In this document: positions 54,677 to 64,000 of the stretch, in pieces
How the letters are laid out: each line of letters begins with the position of its first letter
Position numbering within the stretch: the stretch's first letter is position 1
Assembly (NCBI RefSeq): GCF_031759225.1
Contig: NZ_CP134494.1
Coordinates: 2,354,501 to 2,418,500, forward strand
Source of the DNA: Mesobacillus jeotgali
GTDB taxonomy: Bacteria > Bacillota > Bacilli > Bacillales > Cytobacillaceae
DNA: 64,000 nucleotides
Reading direction: 5' to 3'
Position numbers and translations under genes: made by a program
The notes under the pieces: model-generated
The model's database searches: none
What the model saw: only the letters and a program-made list of their open reading frames with translations
Told to the model about the DNA's origin: nothing

Positions 54677-56658
54677 TCTTCAGTAACCTCCTCTGCAACT
54701 GAAATATTTTCATTTTCAAGGATGTTTCCATCTTCTTCAAGACCAAAAGCCACATTGGATTCGATCCACTTCCTGCGTGGTTCCACCTTATCACCCATAA
54801 GGGTCGTCACTCTTCGTTCCGCTCTTGCTGCATCGTCAATTCGTACGCGGATCAATGTCCTGGTCTCCGGATCCATTGTCGTTTCCCATAGCTGGTCTGC
54901 GTTCATTTCTCCAAGACCTTTATAACGCTGGATGATATAGCCTTTGCCGACCTTCTTCATCGCATCCTTCAGCTCTTCGTCGCTCCAGGCATATTCGATG
55001 ATTTCTTTCTTGCCTGTACCCTTGCTGACCTTATATAAAGGCGGCAGTGCAATGAATACCTTTCCGGCTTCAATCAGCGGCTTCATATATCTGTAAAAGA
55101 ATGTCAATAACAGCACCTGTATATGGGCCCCGTCAGTATCAGCATCCGTCATGATGACAATTTTGTCATAGTTGATGTCTTGTACATTGAAGTCAGACCC
55201 CACACCTGCACCAATTGCATGAATGATCGTGTTGATTTCTTCGTTCTTGAAGATGTCCTGAAGCTTTGCTTTTTCTGTATTGATAACTTTACCGCGCAGT
55301 GGGAGCACAGCCTGGAACTTTCTATCACGGCCCTGCTTGGCAGAACCGCCTGCAGAATCACCCTCAACAAGATATAGTTCATTTTTTGCAGGATTCTTGG
55401 ATTGAGCTGGAGTCAGCTTGCCGGATAACATTGCGTCTGATCTCTTTCTCTTTTTGCCGCTCCTTGCATCCTCGCGTGCTTTACGGGCAGCTTCACGAGC
55501 CTGGTACGCCTTGATGGACTTCTTAATTAGCAATGTACTAATATCAGGATTTTCTTCAAGGAAATAGGAAAGATGCTCTGAAACGACTGAGTCGACGGCA
55601 GATCTAGCTTCACTAGTCCCTAGTTTTCCCTTTGTCTGGCCTTCAAATTGCAGCAGCTCCTCTGGAATACGCACAGAGACAATTCCTGCTAATCCTTCCC
55701 GGATGTCTGCTCCTTCGAGGTTTTTGTCTTTTTCCTTAAGCAATCCAACCTTGCGGGCATATTCATTGAACACCCTGGTCATTGCTGTTTTGGCACCCGC
55801 TTCATGCGTTCCGCCATCTTTCGTACGGACATTGTTTACGAATGAGAGCACATTCTCTGAGTAACCATCATTAAATTGAAAGGCAAACTCAACTTCTATC
55901 TGGCTATTGTCCCCTTCGAAACTGACAACTGGATGAAGCACATCTTTTTCTTCGTTCAAGTATTCAACGAATGCCTGAATACCAGTTTCGAAATGGAAGA
56001 CATCTTTCACATCATTGCGTTCATCGATCAACTCTATTTTTAACCCTTTTAACAAAAAGGCAGACTCTCTAAGGCGTTCCGAAAGGGTATCATAGTTATA
56101 AGTTAATGTAGAAAATATTTCAGGGTCTGGTTTAAAGTGGATGATTGTTCCCGTTTGGTTCGTCTTACCGATCTTTTCGAGTGTAGTCACTGGCTTGCCG
56201 CCATTCTCAAAACGCTGTTCATAGACAAACCCATCACGTTTTATGGTTACAACCAGCCATTCTGATAATGCGTTAACAACGGAAGCACCCACACCATGTA
56301 ATCCACCGCTCGTTTTATATCCGCCCTGTCCAAATTTGCCCCCTGCGTGCAGGACGGTAAGGATTACCTCGGGAGTCGGTTTGCCGAGCTTGTGCATACC
56401 AGTAGGCATCCCACGGCCTTTATCCTGGACACTGACTGAATTATCTTTATGGATTTTGACGATGATCTGATTGCCGTAGCCGCCGAGTGCTTCGTCTACT
56501 GAGTTATCAACGATTTCATAAACGAGGTGATGTAGTCCTCTTGTATCTGTGCTGCCGATATACATACCCGGCCTTTTGCGTACCGCTTCAAGGCCTTCCA
56601 GTACCTGTATGGCATCATCATTATAATCAAAAGCTTGCTGATTTCTTGCCACGAACAT
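54673..56658 (-). CDS. parE: DNA topoisomerase IV subunit B
   Basis: The 661-residue ATPase subunit, with a GHKL domain ([26 protein letters not shown]), transducer and TOPRIM domain ([30 protein letters not shown]). ATG 56658 follows AAAGGGG; an in-frame ATG at 56685 lacks a proper site. A LexA-type box lies about 160 nt upstream, consistent with the DNA-damage control of parEC in Bacillus subtilis. Confidence 0.96.
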   Translation of the reverse strand: MFVARNQQAFDYNDDAIQVLEGLEAVRKRPGMYIGSTDTRGLHHLVYEIVDNSVDEALGGYGNQIIVKIHKDNSVSVQDKGRGMPTGMHKLGKPTPEVILTVLHAGGKFGQGGYKTSGGLHGVGASVVNALSEWLVVTIKRDGFVYEQRFENGGKPVTTLEKIGKTNQTGTIIHFKPDPEIFSTLTYNYDTLSERLRESAFLLKGLKIELIDERNDVKDVFHFETGIQAFVEYLNEEKDVLHPVVSFEGDNSQIEVEFAFQFNDGYSENVLSFVNNVRTKDGGTHEAGAKTAMTRVFNEYARKVGLLKEKDKNLEGADIREGLAGIVSVRIPEELLQFEGQTKGKLGTSEARSAVDSVVSEHLSYFLEENPDISTLLIKKSIKAYQAREAARKAREDARSGKKRKRSDAMLSGKLTPAQSKNPAKNELYLVEGDSAGGSAKQGRDRKFQAVLPLRGKVINTEKAKLQDIFKNEEINTIIHAIGAGVGSDFNVQDINYDKIVIMTDADTDGAHIQVLLLTFFYRYMKPLIEAGKVFIALPPLYKVSKGTGKKEIIEYAWSDEELKDAMKKVGKGYIIQRYKGLGEMNADQLWETTMDPETRTLIRVRIDDAARAERRVTTLMGDKVEPRRKWIESNVAFGLEEDGNILENENISVAEEVTEE

Positions 56659-56813
56659 ACCCCTTTCATTTCTTGCAAACAACATTGACGGTTTTTATGT
56701 ATAGTGTCAATGAATTCGTTAAGTATTCATTTTTTTGATAAAGGCTTTTCAAATTAAGTTGGTGTTCAATTCATTGAGCCATTTTACATAAAAAGCTGCC
56801 TTTCGCCTATATC

Positions 56814-56827
56814 AGAACAATTGTTCT
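56814..56827 (-). promoter_or_regulatory. LexA/DinR SOS box upstream of parE
   Basis: AGAAC-AATT-GTTCT is a perfect palindrome fitting the Bacillus LexA consensus CGAAC-N4-GTTCG apart from the outer base. It lies 156 nt before parE. The remaining spacer between 56686 and 57113 holds no gene. Confidence 0.6.
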
Positions 56828-57113
56828 CTTATTTATTTTACCATAAGTATGGCGTCTATGCTTAATTGTAGCGATTAATTGGAATTTGGCAAACGGATTT
56901 CAAGAATTAATTGGAATTTTGTCATAAAAAATCGGTTTTTTGGATACTTATGTGAAGGTTTTATGTCGTCCTCGGCGGTGTTTTAAATTATGTTTCTCCG
57001 CAGACAGGCTTGCAATACCCGCTCGTGAACCAAACTCCCAGTGATTTCCGCCGTTATTTTTCCAAGATGTACTGCAACATAAGAACAAATTCATTTTATG
57101 GAGGACATTCAAT

Positions 57114-58508
57114 ATGAGAAGCACGAAGGTGTTCTTTCTTGGGTCGGCACTGCTCCTTCTTCTTGCTGTCACTGCCGGCGGTGTATTCAGAAGTGACACT
57201 GATGGAGGAGAACGGGGGCAAAAAATTCAGTCTGCGGAACAACCAATCATGCTGGAACGGTCCATGGCAAAGGTAAACAATGTTAAGATGGGGGAGAAAA
57301 TCAAGACTCAACTTGATACCCAAGATGAAATCACGTTAATCTTTCATAATAAAAAGAATACAAGTCATTATTATGACCATGAAGCCGCAGTAGACTTTGT
57401 TAATGAACCAAGCTCGGAGGAAATAGACGAAATAACCCGGGATATCAAAGGCTGGGTCATCAAGCATCTGAATTCCATCTATATTTTCAGATCAACTGTA
57501 ATGGAAACACCTGAAATGATACAGTATTTTAAACAAAGACAGAATATCGAATATGCTGAACCAAATTTCATCTTGATGCAAAATGAAGTGAATGGACCTA
57601 ATGACCTGCTTTACCAGGAAAACTATCAGTGGAACTTACCGGTAATCGGTACGGAACAAGGATGGAATGTGACCCGTGGCAATGAAGAAGTTCAAATTGC
57701 GATTGTGGATACAGGAGTGGATTTGGATCATCCAGATTTAAGAAACCGACTTGTCAAGGGCTACAATGTGATTGATGAGAAATCAGAGCCGGATGATGAT
57801 AATGGACATGGAACCCATGTAGCCGGAATTATTGCTTCGGAAACGAATAATAACCAGGGTGTTGCCGGAATGACCTGGTTCAGCAAAATCATGCCGGTCA
57901 AAGCGATGGGAGCTAAAGGTTATGGTACGACTTTTGATATTGCAAAAGGAATCGTCTGGGCCGTTGACCAGGGTGCCGATGTAATTAACCTAAGTCTTGG
58001 CAATTATCAGCCTTCAAAGGTTCTTGAAGAAGCTGTCCGCTATGCTTATGAGAATAATGTGGTCATGGTTTCTGCAGCCGGCAATGACGCTTCAAATCAG
58101 CCTACCTACCCTTCTGCCTATCCGGAAGTCTTAAGTGTTGCTGCAGTAGATTATAATGGAAACCGGGCAAGCTTTTCTAACTATGGGGATTATATTGATA
58201 TAGCCGCACCAGGAGTCTATATCCCCAGCACCTACTTTAATGAACAGTATGCCGCACTTTCAGGCACATCAATGGCCGCTCCGCATGTCGCCGGCCTAGC
58301 CGCGCTTATTAAATCTGCCAACCCTGGTTTAAAAAGCTCTCAAGTCATAAGGATCATCAAAAATTCCGCGATTGACCTTGGAGAGCAAGGAAAAGATATA
58401 AATTTTGGCAATGGCTTGATTGATGTGAATTCAGCATTGCAGGAAGCAAGTAAAGAGGTGCCAGGCATCAACAAAAATGAAAATTCTTTATTTGAATGGT
58501 TAAGGTAA
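57114..58508 (+). CDS. Subtilisin-family (S8) serine peptidase
   Basis: A 464-residue exported subtilase: signal/anchor helix (about 8-24), an inhibitor-like prodomain (about 50-150) and catalytic domain with Asp199 (AIVDTGVDLDHPD), the His motif GHGTHVAGI (near 232) and Ser motif GTSMAAPHVAGL (near 386). It is probably self-processing and digests protein outside the cell. It reads divergently from parE and ends at a shared terminator. Confidence 0.92.
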   Translation: MRSTKVFFLGSALLLLLAVTAGGVFRSDTDGGERGQKIQSAEQPIMLERSMAKVNNVKMGEKIKTQLDTQDEITLIFHNKKNTSHYYDHEAAVDFVNEPSSEEIDEITRDIKGWVIKHLNSIYIFRSTVMETPEMIQYFKQRQNIEYAEPNFILMQNEVNGPNDLLYQENYQWNLPVIGTEQGWNVTRGNEEVQIAIVDTGVDLDHPDLRNRLVKGYNVIDEKSEPDDDNGHGTHVAGIIASETNNNQGVAGMTWFSKIMPVKAMGAKGYGTTFDIAKGIVWAVDQGADVINLSLGNYQPSKVLEEAVRYAYENNVVMVSAAGNDASNQPTYPSAYPEVLSVAAVDYNGNRASFSNYGDYIDIAAPGVYIPSTYFNEQYAALSGTSMAAPHVAGLAALIKSANPGLKSSQVIRIIKNSAIDLGEQGKDINFGNGLIDVNSALQEASKEVPGINKNENSLFEWLR

Positions 58509-58521
58509 GCCATCAGCATGA

Positions 58522-58556
58522 AACAAGCCGCCCTAAAATGGACGGCTTGTTGCTTT
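58522..58556. terminator. Bidirectional terminator
   Basis: AACAAGCCG and CGGCTTGTT pair between convergent subtilase and helD genes, with TGCTTTTT on the plus strand. Confidence 0.8.
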
Positions 58557-60884
58557 TTATATCAGACTATATAGGTGTGGATCAACTTCTTTAATAAGCG
58601 GACTAAGTTCCCCTGCTGACAGGATATACAATTCATGCATTGCCCTTGTACATGCAGTATATAACAATTTCCTTTCCTCAGTCCTTGTATAGACAGATGA
58701 ATCATAAATGATCACCGCGTCAAACTCGATCCCTTTTGCCAGGTATGTCGGCACCACATTAACGCCATTTTCAAACGTCATGGTGCCTTTTTCGATCAGC
58801 CTCGTGTCATGTACTTTTTTGACTCCCTCGAAAGCAGCCTTACTCTCCTTGGCTGTTTTACAAATAACCGCGATGTTTTTATGGCCTGACCTTTGAAGCT
58901 CGGAAATCAAATCATTAACCTTAGGAATATGGTCTCTGCTTTCACAGGTCTGGACGATAACCGGCTTTGGTCCCGTTCGATTAAAAGGTTCAATCATTTC
59001 TCCGCCTTGAATCAGCTGGCGGGTAAATTCTACAATTTGCTTTGTTGACCTGTAAGTCTTTGTAAGCCTGTAAAGTTCCATTTCTCCAGAATCAAGTGCT
59101 GAATCCGCCAGAATCGTCTGGGCCCCGGTAGGTCCTGAATAAATTGCCTGGTTTATATCTCCGAGCAGTGTCATCTTACTATACGGGAACAGCCTTTTTA
59201 TATACGCAAACTGGAATGGAGTATAGTCCTGTGCTTCATCTACGAAAACATGACGAATCGATGTGTTCGATTTCCTGCCTTCAATCAAATCCTGAAGATA
59301 AAGAAAAGGAGTTGCATCTTCATAGACAATAAATCTATTTTCCAGATTGCTTATGGACTGTTCACAGGTGGTCCCCCAATTTTTCGGTAAGGATTCAGAC
59401 ATGATCTGGCTTTCCTTAAAGAAATCCATGAAAACGGCTCTTATATTAATGAATTTTAATTTTTTCACCGCATTGAATAATGGTTTGAAGCGTCTTTTGA
59501 CTACCATTTCAGATAGCCATTTCTGCTCCCGGTCAAAATCATGGTAGGTATCATCTGCTTCTCCTTGTTTTTGCTGGCTGGTTTTGAATGCCTCTAGATA
59601 ATCTTCCTTTTCAAGAAACTGGATCTCTTTCTCCACCCATTCCTGGGACAATTCCGCTTTTGCTTTTCTCTTAAGCTCTTTTAGTAGCCATTCCTTTACA
59701 AGCTGAACTCTATTGGGGATTGAAATACTCTGATCAAGTGAAGCATAGTATGCAGCGATCTCTTTCTTTGAGATGATGGCTCGTTTATTAATGCCTAAAC
59801 TCTTAAAAACCAGCGTCTCGCCGGCTAATTTCTCTGCGTATTGATCCAGTAAGTCTTTAAAGGCCAAACTTGCTTTAAAGCGGATGCTTTCTATCCGTTC
59901 AAAATAATTCTCGTTTTTATCTGCTTCAAGCAAGAACTCCATTTGTTCAAAAGGATCTTCCAGATCATATTCATTGCCGAAACGCGTTGAAAGATACTCC
60001 TGGAAAGTGGCCTGCTGCATATTTTCTTCACCAAGCTCCGGTAATACCGTCGCAACATAGCTATTGAAAAGCGGATTCGGTGAGAATAGCATGATATTTT
60101 CTGATGTGATGATATTCCTGTACTTGTAAAGCAGGTAAGCAACTCGCTGCATGGCAGCAGAAGTTTTGCCGCTTCCAGCCACGCCCTGTACAACAATAAG
60201 ACTGCTTGAGTCATTTCGAATGATCTGGTTCTGTTCCTTCTGGATCGTAGCCACTATCGTTTTCATCTGGGTATCGGCATTATTGCCGAGGACTTCCTGA
60301 AGCATTTCGTCACCAATGGTAACCCCGGTTTCAAACATTGCTGTAATCTTTCCGCCTTTGATGACAAACTGTCTCTTTAGTTCCATTATTCCTTCAATTG
60401 TATCCGTTTCGGTTTTATAATTCGCAGGACCGGGGGAGTAATCATAATAAAGACCGGAAATCGGTGCTCTCCAGTCATAGATCAAGAAGTTTTCTTCCTG
60501 CTCATCCATTAGAGTGGCGATGCCTAAGTATATTTGCTCCGCTGTGTCTTCAACGTCATCTTTAAAATCGACTCTGCCAAAATAGGGAGAAAACCTAAGG
60601 CGAGACAAAGTCTGCAGTTGCTTGATCATTTGAGATTGAGTCCGTTCACGCTCTGATAAAAGAGCAGCCTGCTGCTTGATACTCGTGAAGGTTTCCGCTA
60701 CATCATCAGCTTCATCAAAGTTGACCGTAACGTCCTCCCAAAAGGTTTTGCGGATTTCAAGAGCATCAGAGCCTACATCACTTGAACTCTCATTCCACTT
60801 TTCTGCTTTTTTATCAATTTCCTTTATGATGGATTCAACACGTTCCTGTTCCATTTCCAAGTCTTGTAGTTGCTTTTCTTCCAT
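58557..60884 (-). CDS. helD: RNA polymerase recycling helicase-like motor HelD
   Basis: A 775-residue UvrD/Rep-like superfamily 1 protein. A coiled-coil N-terminal arm (about 1-100) is followed by Walker A GVAGSGKTSAAMQR (near residue 235), a DEAQDYTPFQ Walker B motif and a motif VI near VYTRTEERKLLYTACTRA. HelD removes stalled RNA polymerase from DNA using ATP. The length and lack of extra nuclease domain match Bacillus HelD rather than UvrD/PcrA. Confidence 0.9.
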   Translation of the reverse strand: MEEKQLQDLEMEQERVESIIKEIDKKAEKWNESSSDVGSDALEIRKTFWEDVTVNFDEADDVAETFTSIKQQAALLSERERTQSQMIKQLQTLSRLRFSPYFGRVDFKDDVEDTAEQIYLGIATLMDEQEENFLIYDWRAPISGLYYDYSPGPANYKTETDTIEGIMELKRQFVIKGGKITAMFETGVTIGDEMLQEVLGNNADTQMKTIVATIQKEQNQIIRNDSSSLIVVQGVAGSGKTSAAMQRVAYLLYKYRNIITSENIMLFSPNPLFNSYVATVLPELGEENMQQATFQEYLSTRFGNEYDLEDPFEQMEFLLEADKNENYFERIESIRFKASLAFKDLLDQYAEKLAGETLVFKSLGINKRAIISKKEIAAYYASLDQSISIPNRVQLVKEWLLKELKRKAKAELSQEWVEKEIQFLEKEDYLEAFKTSQQKQGEADDTYHDFDREQKWLSEMVVKRRFKPLFNAVKKLKFINIRAVFMDFFKESQIMSESLPKNWGTTCEQSISNLENRFIVYEDATPFLYLQDLIEGRKSNTSIRHVFVDEAQDYTPFQFAYIKRLFPYSKMTLLGDINQAIYSGPTGAQTILADSALDSGEMELYRLTKTYRSTKQIVEFTRQLIQGGEMIEPFNRTGPKPVIVQTCESRDHIPKVNDLISELQRSGHKNIAVICKTAKESKAAFEGVKKVHDTRLIEKGTMTFENGVNVVPTYLAKGIEFDAVIIYDSSVYTRTEERKLLYTACTRAMHELYILSAGELSPLIKEVDPHLYSLI

Positions 60885-61236
60885 TTAAATCACTCCAGAC
60901 TCAATGCTCTAAAACTTGACTGCCACTTTGGTTTATGGTATTGTTATATTAGAATCATTGTGTATTCAATGCTCAGTTAAATAAGTGCCAACTTTCATTT
61001 TACTATGGACATATTTTTATGACAAATCTCTTTTTTTCTGAAGTCACCTTTATGGTGCTTTTTTATTTTTTACATAGTGCTTTAATTATATTTATTCGAT
61101 GTCTAACCTTTTTAAACATAAAAAACCGCGATGCTGAAATTCAGCTTGCGGTTTTTTCATGAATTGGATTGGATCAGATGTTTTTTCCGGGATTACTGAT
61201 ACCGCCGATTTAAAACATCAGCATTCAGTGTTTTCG
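60885..61236. other. Intergenic stretch with terminator
   Basis: Contains the promoter side of helD and a strong terminator (61120-61157) for the glycerate kinase gene; no gene seen. Confidence 0.6.
61120..61157 (-). terminator. Terminator after glycerate kinase
   Basis: AAAAAACCGC and GCGGTTTTTT with an inner GCTGAA/TTCAGC stem. Confidence 0.85.
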
Positions 61237-62370
61237 TCATCTGCTAAGTTTGATGATGGTTGCGATATTCGCTGCAATTTTTTCGACATATGTGTGAGCG
61301 TTTTTAAAGGCGTCTTCCAGGGAAACCACACCTGGAACTATGCTGAACACGGCATCGATTCCATGCTCGTGGACAACCTCACTGTCTCTAGCTACATTCC
61401 CCGCAATCGCAATGACCGGGACATTATGTCGTTTAGCGGTCTTGGCAACTCCTATAGGGGTTTTGCCAAAAATAGTCTGACCATCGATCTTGCCTTCTCC
61501 GGTTATAACAAAGTCGGCATCTAGAATTTGGCTTTCTAGATGTGTCGCCTCCAGTACGATGTCTACGCCTCTTTTTAACTCAGCCGAAAGGAATGCCATC
61601 AGTCCCCCACCGAGTCCACCTGCTGCTCCGGCACCTGGAACTTGCTCAATGTCCTTGCCAATGTCTTTCATAATGATACGCGCAAAATGGTGAAGATTGT
61701 TATCCAATATTTCAACCATGTCTTGCGTTGCACCCTTTTGAGGTCCAAAAATATGTGACGCACCTCTTTTGCCTGTTAAGGGGTTATCCACATCGCAGGC
61801 AACTTCAATTTTTACTGATTCAAGCCGTTTGTCCAATCCATCCATGTTCACTGCAGCAAGGGAACCTATGGCTCCTCCGCCCTCGCCGATTTCTTTTCCA
61901 TCAGAATCGAGCAGCAAGATACCAAGGGCCCTGGCCATGCCTGCTCCTCCATCATTAGTGGCACTTCCGCCTATCCCAATAATGATATGTTCGACACCAA
62001 GGTCAAGAGCGGCTCCAATCAATTCACCCGTTCCCCGAGTAGTAGTCACCAGCGGGTTTCTTTCACCGGCAGGTACAAGATGTAGTCCCGAGGCTGCAGC
62101 CATCTCTATGACGGCTGTCTTTTCATCACCTGAAATTCCGAAAAATGCTTCAACCGGAGTGCCGAGTGGTCCTGTTACTGTTTTGGTGATCAGTCGTCCG
62201 TCTGTGGCATCAACGAGGGATTGAACCGTTCCTTCCCCTCCGTCTGCCATCGGCACCTTTATGAAACTTGCCCCAGGGAGGATCTTTTTCATGCCACTCT
62301 CGATCGCTATAGCAGCCTCGAGGGCTGTAAGGCTCTCTTTAAAAGAATCAGGTGCAATTACAATTTTCAT
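61237..62370 (-). CDS. Glycerate kinase (GarK/GlxK family)
   Basis: A 377-residue kinase that phosphorylates D-glycerate. Family signatures include IAPDSFKESLTA at the N-terminus, PMADGGEGTV (near 45), GIGGSATNDGGAGMARALG (near 130) and GEGKIDGQT near 285. ATG 62370 follows GAGAGGAG; the ATG 18 nt upstream lacks a site. Together with the GntP permease upstream and the CdaR-type regulator it forms a glycerate (or aldarate-derived glycerate) utilisation unit. Confidence 0.92.
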   Translation of the reverse strand: MKIVIAPDSFKESLTALEAAIAIESGMKKILPGASFIKVPMADGGEGTVQSLVDATDGRLITKTVTGPLGTPVEAFFGISGDEKTAVIEMAAASGLHLVPAGERNPLVTTTRGTGELIGAALDLGVEHIIIGIGGSATNDGGAGMARALGILLLDSDGKEIGEGGGAIGSLAAVNMDGLDKRLESVKIEVACDVDNPLTGKRGASHIFGPQKGATQDMVEILDNNLHHFARIIMKDIGKDIEQVPGAGAAGGLGGGLMAFLSAELKRGVDIVLEATHLESQILDADFVITGEGKIDGQTIFGKTPIGVAKTAKRHNVPVIAIAGNVARDSEVVHEHGIDAVFSIVPGVVSLEDAFKNAHTYVEKIAANIATIIKLSR

Positions 62371-62421
62371 GCTCGTTTCTCCTCTCATTGAATACCACAG
62401 TATCCATATGCTGAAATGAAA

Positions 62422-62448
62422 GGTCCGGACTATATAGAAATCCAGACC
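62422..62448 (-). promoter_or_regulatory. Hairpin between permease and kinase genes
   Basis: GGTCCGGA / TCCAGACC (one G-T pair) with an 11-nt loop but no T tract. It may be an RNA processing or attenuation site. Confidence 0.35.
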
Positions 62449-62502
62449 GAATTTGATTTCCTACTTTTGTAAACCCAGCCGGCTTATAAGCAGTGCTATT
62501 AT

Positions 62503-63771
62503 TTATCCGAAGAATTTGAAGATCCCAAAGATTAATGTCGATACGATTGCGAGAGTCAAGCCAATCGCTGTTTCATAAGGAATCAATTTTAAACGCTCCT
62601 TAATCTCCATGTTGACACTTCCTCCAGTTGCGTGGAAGAAGCTTCCGTGTGGAAGATGGTCAAGGACAGTAGCACCTGCGTGTACCATTGCTGCACCAGC
62701 TAAAGCGGTGATCCCCATTTCCAATATGGTTGAACCGAATACCTGTGAAGCAACTGCGGTTCCTGCTGTTGTAGAAGCAGTAGCAGCTGACATGAAAATA
62801 CCAGATACGGGGGCAAGGACGAATGCTGGAAGACCGAGCGCATCCAGGCTGTTAATTAAGACGTCCTTCAGCCCTGAATTAGCGATGATTCCCGCGAGTG
62901 TTCCTGTACCGAGGAGCATGATTGCTACTCCGGACATTTTATTTAATCCTGCGATTGCATAATCATTGATTTGCCTGATCCTGCCCATAGCAAGCGCTCC
63001 GGCGATTCCTCCAGCTGGCAGGGCGATCATTGGGTCGATGTTAATATCAAATAATGGTCTAAGGGACAGCAAGATGATTGTCACCAATGGAGCGACGATC
63101 GCCGGGACGATTAATGGAAGTTTTCCTTGAATGTTTGTTTCACTTTCTTGAGCTGTAACCATGGACCCTTTATTCACTAGCTTCTTTGCTAAAATATAAG
63201 TAACTGTCAATCCGAAAATAGCTGGTATGATCCCGGCAGCCATTACAGAAGTCAATGGAATTTGGAAGGCATCCGCCGCAGCTATTGCATTTGGATTCGG
63301 CGACATGATATTGCCAGCCTTGCCGCCACCAATCATTGCAAGCAGGATAGCTGTCTTGGAAATGCCTGCCCGATTGGCGATGGCTAATGCAATAGGCGCC
63401 ACAGTGATAACAGCAACATCGATAAATACCCCAACAGTCGTAAGAATCATCGTCGCGATTGCCAGAGCCAGCAAGGCTCGCGTCTCTCCGGCCTTTTTGA
63501 CGATTGTTTCAGCGATTACAGCAGCAGCACCCGATTCAATCAGGACTCCTGCAAGAACACCGGCAGCAAGGATTCTCAAGACTGCAGGGATGATTCCTTT
63601 TGCACCCTCCATCATTAAAGTAACTGTATTCGTGACATCTACACCGCCTACAAGTCCTCCAATCAGTGCTCCTGCGATCATTCCATACGCTGGTGAAACT
63701 TTCTTTAAAATAAGGAAAATAGCCACTACTAGTGCTACTATGGCGCCGAAAGCGCTTACTTGAATATCCAA
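62503..63771 (-). CDS. GntP-family permease (probable glycerate/gluconate transporter)
   Basis: A 422-residue secondary transporter with 12-14 helices and GntP features (GMIAGALIGGLVGG; MIGGGKAGNIMSPNPNAIAAADAF). GntP proteins take up gluconate or related acids with H+. Being followed by glycerate kinase and preceded by a CdaR-type regulator points to glycerate uptake. AGGAGG-type bases lie before the ATG at 63771. Confidence 0.88.
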   Translation of the reverse strand: MDIQVSAFGAIVALVVAIFLILKKVSPAYGMIAGALIGGLVGGVDVTNTVTLMMEGAKGIIPAVLRILAAGVLAGVLIESGAAAVIAETIVKKAGETRALLALAIATMILTTVGVFIDVAVITVAPIALAIANRAGISKTAILLAMIGGGKAGNIMSPNPNAIAAADAFQIPLTSVMAAGIIPAIFGLTVTYILAKKLVNKGSMVTAQESETNIQGKLPLIVPAIVAPLVTIILLSLRPLFDINIDPMIALPAGGIAGALAMGRIRQINDYAIAGLNKMSGVAIMLLGTGTLAGIIANSGLKDVLINSLDALGLPAFVLAPVSGIFMSAATASTTAGTAVASQVFGSTILEMGITALAGAAMVHAGATVLDHLPHGSFFHATGGSVNMEIKERLKLIPYETAIGLTLAIVSTLIFGIFKFFG

Positions 63772-63846
63772 GATGCTTCCTCCTCAAAACTTTTTGATAA
63801 CCCAATTGTAAGCGCTATCTATTTGTAATACATTAGTCAAACCATC

Positions 63847-63876
63847 AAAAAAAGACCTGTATTAGAACAGATCTTT
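63847..63876 (-). terminator. Terminator after the CdaR-type gene
   Basis: AAAAGA-C-CTGT / ACAG-A-TCTTTT with one mismatch, followed by TTTTTTT on the minus strand. Confidence 0.65.
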
Positions 63877-63893
63877 TGTGCATTTGCACAATA

Positions 63894-64000
63894 TCATTCA
63901 AGCTCATGATTAAGAAATGAGAGATACAGGTGAAGAAGATCCGTCGTTTTGCGTGGATCCTTGCCTGTTATTTCTGTGATTTTATCGAATCTATATCGCA
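63894..64000 (-). CDS. C-terminus of a CdaR-type (sugar diacid) transcriptional regulator, partial
   Basis: Only the last 35 codons lie in the window. They read RYRFDKITEITGKDPRKTTD followed by LLHLYLSFLNHELE, which matches the C-terminal PucR/CdaR helix-turn-helix end (YRLDKIEELTGLDPR...LYLALL). CdaR activates genes for sugar acids and glycerate, in keeping with the neighbouring GntP and glycerate kinase genes. Cut by the window edge, so the rest cannot be described. Confidence 0.8.
   Translation of the reverse strand, partial: RYRFDKITEITGKDPRKTTDLLHLYLSFLNHELE

Noticed and set aside
63227..63763. 178-codon plus-strand frame opposite the GntP permease
   Set aside because: It is the antisense shadow of a hydrophobic membrane protein gene.

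Overview
The window looks like chromosome from an endospore-forming, low-GC Gram-positive bacterium of the family Bacillaceae. It carries a SpoIIP-type engulfment hydrolase, HelD, a parE-parC pair with a LexA-type box upstream, AGGAGG-type ribosome binding sites with frequent TTG/GTG starts, and a BsCsp3-type copper storage protein. Genus cannot be fixed from the sequence alone.

Layout. 0.4-12.6 kb is copper/metal homeostasis: a heme-binding ferric reductase-like membrane protein, a 19-cysteine Csp3-like copper store, a SpoIIP paralogue, a BNR-repeat protein, csoR-copZ-copA with CsoR-type operators, a YdhK lipoprotein, a sensor kinase/response regulator pair and a membrane cupredoxin. 12.7-26.5 kb is the most unusual part: a PIG-L-like protein without the usual zinc motif, a five-gene peptide/nickel-type ABC importer, a short siroheme/Fe-S (nitrite/sulfite reductase-like) protein, a second CsoR-family repressor and a MATE exporter, followed by a second importer operon (SBP, two permeases, one ATPase). 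Both importer operons start just after similar CsoR-like operator sequences, which suggests one metal- or thiol-controlled uptake/processing/efflux system. A decayed copA tail lies just after it.

26.9-33 kb is an accessory islet: an OLD-family nuclease, a class C group II intron inserted directly behind a terminator, and a GC-rich TIR-domain gene that looks imported. 33.5-35.4 kb holds a tight cluster of small SHOCT-domain membrane proteins around a methionine-rich exported protein. 35.9-45.4 kb has a methyltransferase, a two-domain AbrB-like protein, lgt, a C39-like peptidase, a multicopper oxidase, metal-associated small proteins, a second MATE exporter and a second DUF1541 protein. 45.6-48.7 kb is again accessory: a frameshifted AlbA_2 (Schlafen-like) gene and an XerS-like tyrosine recombinase followed by five 20-bp direct repeats and a hairpin.

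49.2 kb to the end is ordinary chromosome, mostly on the minus strand: a staygreen-family protein, an exported protein, an alanine:cation symporter, parC/parE, a subtilase, HelD, and a glycerate module (glycerate kinase, GntP permease, and the C-terminus of a CdaR-type regulator cut by the window edge).

How it works together: cytosolic Cu is sensed by CsoR, carried by CopZ, expelled by CopA and stored by Csp3. Outside the membrane the cupredoxin, DUF1541 proteins, YtkA-like protein, Met-rich protein and multicopper oxidase probably bind or oxidise it. Functions for the CsoR-linked ABC system are inference only.
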